Below, piece after piece: positions 5,000-7,106 of a stretch of DNA of 7,106 nt (position 1 is its first letter; the number at the start of each line of letters is the position of its first letter). The DNA is taken from contig MGNQ01000052.1 in the NCBI GenBank assembly GCA_001796865.1, positions 1 to 7,106 on the forward strand. The letters are read 5' to 3'. This DNA comes from Chloroflexi bacterium RBG_16_56_11 (GTDB taxonomy: Bacteria; Chloroflexota; Dehalococcoidia; Dehalococcoidales; RBG-16-60-22). Made by a program: the position numbers and the translations under genes. Under the pieces are notes generated by a model, which ran no database searches, had not been told where the DNA came from, and worked only from the letters and a program-made list of their open reading frames with translations.

Positions 5000-6637
5000 A
5001 TGATAAAAAAGCTATTATTCATTTCTTTTGCAGTCATATTAGTAAGTATGATTGTTTTCGTCGGCTGCGGGGAACCTGAGGAAACTGCTACCTCGGCACC
5101 GCCGGCAACGACGCCGGCAGCCACGACGCCGGCTGCCACCACGCCGACATCTGCCGAACCCACGCCGGTAACGGGCGGTATCCTGAGGGCCATCGCCGGC
5201 GCTATTCCCAAGAACCTCGGTTACGGGCCGGAGAAAGCACCCAATGATAACTATCAAATGCTGCCCGTTATCGAAAGATTATGTGAGTGGGATGAAAAAG
5301 GTAACGTCATCCCGTGGCTGGCGGAATCGTGGGACGTTGACACGACCGCCCTGACGCTGACCTGGCACCTGAGAAAAGGCGTCAAGTTCCATGACGGGAC
5401 AGACTGGAACGCCGAGGCCCTCAGATGGAACTACCAGATGGGAATCGATACGAAGCGGCTTGCCGATGCAGCTTATGTTAAATCCCTGGAAGTCGTTGAC
5501 GCTAATACTCTCAGGATGCACCTTACCGGATTCAACTGGGTATTAATCGAGAACTTCGGGTTGCTCATGCAGCCGATTTCGCCAACGGCGTTTGAAAAGG
5601 CCGGCGGCGGCGATATCGAAAAAAGCAAGGCGTGGGCCCGCCTGAACGCGGTAGGGACGGGTCCCTTCACGGTCTCCGAGTTTCAGAGGGATGTAGTCAT
5701 CAAGTTCACCAGGAATCCCAACTACTGGCAGCCGGGTAAACCTTACCTGGATGGTATCGAGCTCCGTTATATACCCGACCCCATGGTAGCTGCGGCCACG
5801 ATGGAGGCGGGAGAAGCCGATATGTGGTTTGATGTCTCGGCGGTGCAGAACCTGCTCGATTTACAGAAAAAAGGGTTCAAGATCAACTGGGGCCCCGGCA
5901 TGTTCCAATGCATGTTGTTCGACTCCGCCAACCCCGAATCCCCTTTCGCCAACAAAAAAGTGCGCGAGGCGGTCGAGTATGCTATCGACCGGCCGGCTAT
6001 AGCGGGGATGCTGGGCCAGGGCCTCTATGAACCCCTGCACCAGATGGCTTCCAAGACCTGGCCGGGCTATATCGAGGGGTATGACCCCAGGCCGTATAAC
6101 GTGGCTAAAGCCAAGCAACTGTTAGCCGAAGCAGGTTTACCGACCGGTTTCAAGACTACGATACTCCTTTCGGATGCCGCGGCTGCCCGGGATGCCGTGG
6201 CCGCTTTGCAGGCTTACCTCGGTGAGGTCGGCATCACCGTCGAGCCGGACGTGGCTGACCTGGGCAGGTACTTCGGCTCCGTCTTCGGCACCGGATATAA
6301 GAACATCGTGTTCACCGCTTCCGGTATCAACCCGAGCACTACCGACTTGTACACGCATTTTGGCCCCAGGCCGGTGACTTTCAGGACCGGTAATATGTAT
6401 AAGTCACCCGAATTCCTGGCCAAATGCGAAGCAGCCCTGGATCCCAAGTACATGGACAAAAACCAGGCATTGCCCGGGATCAAGGAAGCGGTAAGGCAAG
6501 CCGGTGAAGACGCCATGCTCATCCCGCTCTGGAGGACACCTAACTCGGCAATCATGATGCCCTACGTCCACAGCAACTACTTCCTGATTCACGGCATCAT
6601 CTGGACGCCGGTAGACGATTGGATGGAAAAACACTAG
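5000..6637 (+). CDS. ABC transporter substrate-binding lipoprotein, family 5 (peptide/nickel type)
   Basis: From the ATG at 5000 the protein has 545 residues, normal for SBP_bac_5 (DppA/OppA/NikA type). MIKK and a hydrophobic stretch (5-22) end in the lipobox FVGC, so Cys23 should be lipidated and the protein held on the outer face of the membrane. A flexible Thr/Pro/Ala linker (about 25-58) with three ATTPA-type repeats follows. The family domain starts near TGGILRAI. Landmarks are PWLAESWDVD (105-114), the stretch WHLRKGVKFHDGTDWNAEAL (122-141), NPNYW, YLDGIELRYIPDP and the late KVREAVEYAIDRPAIA. The family binds peptides, nickel chelates, oligosaccharides and other solutes, so the ligand cannot be named. 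It follows the IclR gene by 75 nt without an obvious promoter and precedes the permease gene, which points to one operon. Confidence 0.94.
   Translation: MIKKLLFISFAVILVSMIVFVGCGEPEETATSAPPATTPAATTPAATTPTSAEPTPVTGGILRAIAGAIPKNLGYGPEKAPNDNYQMLPVIERLCEWDEKGNVIPWLAESWDVDTTALTLTWHLRKGVKFHDGTDWNAEALRWNYQMGIDTKRLADAAYVKSLEVVDANTLRMHLTGFNWVLIENFGLLMQPISPTAFEKAGGGDIEKSKAWARLNAVGTGPFTVSEFQRDVVIKFTRNPNYWQPGKPYLDGIELRYIPDPMVAAATMEAGEADMWFDVSAVQNLLDLQKKGFKINWGPGMFQCMLFDSANPESPFANKKVREAVEYAIDRPAIAGMLGQGLYEPLHQMASKTWPGYIEGYDPRPYNVAKAKQLLAEAGLPTGFKTTILLSDAAAARDAVAALQAYLGEVGITVEPDVADLGRYFGSVFGTGYKNIVFTASGINPSTTDLYTHFGPRPVTFRTGNMYKSPEFLAKCEAALDPKYMDKNQALPGIKEAVRQAGEDAMLIPLWRTPNSAIMMPYVHSNYFLIHGIIWTPVDDWMEKH
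5105..5149 (+). repeat. Three in-frame 15-bp tandem repeats in the lipoprotein linker
   Basis: Three near-identical 15-bp units start at 5105, 5120 and 5135 and encode ATTPA, ATTPA and ATTPT (residues 36-50). They differ mainly at third codon positions, which suggests past duplication followed by synonymous drift. Such linkers between lipid anchor and binding domain tolerate length change. Confidence 0.85.
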
Positions 6638-6650
6638 GTGTCTGTACCTA

Positions 6651-6708
6651 ACGGCCGGGTGGTTTGTCCCCGTCGATACACCGGCGGTATGATAGACCAC
6701 CCGGCCGT
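6651..6708 (+). other. Long stem-loop between binding protein and permease genes
   Basis: ACGGCCGGGTGGT (6651-6663) is perfectly complementary to ACCACCCGGCCGT (6696-6708). The stem continues to 6668/6691 with two G-U pairs, making 18 bp. Inside it CCGTCG (6670-6675) pairs with CGGCGG (6682-6687). No T run follows, so it is not a classic terminator. Its place right after the binding-protein stop suggests a 3'-end stabiliser or partial terminator that raises binding-protein mRNA over permease mRNA, as known for other ABC operons. That role is inferred from position. The rest of 6638-6786 shows nothing else firm. Confidence 0.7.
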
Positions 6709-6786
6709 GAAACGCTGCTTGTCTCTCGGAAAATACGAACTAATATACGCTAGCGAAGTCCCCCCGGACGCTGGCAAAGGTTTAAC

Positions 6787-7106
6787 ATGACCGCTTATAT
6801 CATCAGGCGGCTTTTGCACGCGCTGATTGTGCTGGTACTGGTAACGCTGGTGGTATTTTTTATCATGCGTCTACTGCCCGGCGACCCGCTTATCATCTAT
6901 ATAGCCCAGAGTGCTCAAATCGAAGCAATGCCCCCGGAAATGCTCGACCAGCTCCGCCACGAGTTCGGCCTGGATAAGCCGGTCATGCTGCAATACGTCA
7001 ATTGGATGGGGGATATTTTCAGCGGGAACTTCGGGATGTCCATTTTCTATCGCGAGAAGGTCGGCACGCTCATGGGGGAACGCTTCCCGGTCACCATTCA
7101 CCTGGG
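6787..7106 (+). CDS. ABC transporter permease, DppB/OppB type, C-terminus cut by window edge
   Basis: The first 106 residues are present and the reading frame runs off the right edge. MTAYIIRRLLHALIVLVLVT opens with the typical YIIRRLL lead into transmembrane helix 1 (about 7-28). RLLPGDPL (29-36) is the hallmark loop of the DppB/OppB permease family, followed by an amphipathic stretch with EFGLDKP (70-76) and FSGNFGMS (87-94). The protein would form half of the inner-membrane channel that receives substrate from the upstream lipoprotein. CAAAGG at 6775-6780, 6 nt before the ATG, supports the start. A second permease and two ATPases would be expected further downstream. The family call is firm, and the symbol is withheld because the substrate is unknown. 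Confidence 0.9.
   Translation, partial: MTAYIIRRLLHALIVLVLVTLVVFFIMRLLPGDPLIIYIAQSAQIEAMPPEMLDQLRHEFGLDKPVMLQYVNWMGDIFSGNFGMSIFYREKVGTLMGERFPVTIHL

Noticed and set aside
4378..5211. Long minus-strand open frame of 277 codons opposite the IclR and lipoprotein genes
   Set aside because: It crosses two well-supported genes. Its Val/Ala/Gly-rich part is only the reverse reading of the 15-bp linker repeats, and it has no recognisable domain.
6719..6746. Possible promoter TTGTCT-16 bp-TAATAT before the permease
   Set aside because: Each hexamer has only four matches, and the gene is better explained by read-through from the binding protein. A weak internal promoter cannot be excluded.

Overview
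The window looks like chromosomal DNA from an anaerobic bacterium of the Chloroflexota, most likely Dehalococcoidia-like. This is inferred from three things: a solute-binding lipoprotein with a Thr/Pro/Ala-rich linker after the lipid-anchored cysteine, a divergent uroporphyrinogen-decarboxylase-superfamily protein beside a peptide-type ABC transporter, and generally GC-rich genes with strong Shine-Dalgarno sites. No rRNA, tRNA, CRISPR array or transposase was seen, so the taxonomy is a guess from gene content.

Left part (1-2560): an alpha/beta hydrolase, cut by the left edge, reads leftward. It is divergent from a cyclase-family (kynurenine-formamidase-like) metal hydrolase, and a convincing promoter for each sits in the 140 bp between them. 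A 293-bp gap follows, with nested complementary segments and an intrinsic terminator whose 5' arm can also pair with an upstream segment. A second complete alpha/beta hydrolase comes next, closed by an 11-bp GC-rich terminator-like stem. The three enzymes suggest hydrolysis of amide, ester or lactone-type substrates, but no pathway can be named.

Right part (2698-7106): a URO-D-superfamily protein reads leftward and is divergent from an IclR-type regulator. The short intergenic region holds a promoter for each side and two TAACAGTT direct repeats exactly 11 bp apart, a natural operator candidate. The regulator promoter would start transcription at about the A of its ATG, implying a leaderless mRNA. 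Downstream on the same strand lie a family 5 substrate-binding lipoprotein and the start of a DppB-like permease, cut by the right edge. Regulator, binding protein and permease probably form one transcription unit. An 18-bp-stem hairpin between binding protein and permease could set their relative expression.

Working model (inference): the IclR protein senses a small molecule and controls both uptake through the ABC transporter and the divergent URO-D-like enzyme. That enzyme lacks the zinc-ligand cysteines expected in methyl-cobamide methyltransferases and the HemE N-terminal signature, so its reaction is open. The items most worth following are the candidate structured RNA with alternative terminator pairing (1424-1604), the leaderless regulator with its operator, the strong Shine-Dalgarno followed by three-codon ORFs ahead of the binding protein, and the atypical URO-D protein.
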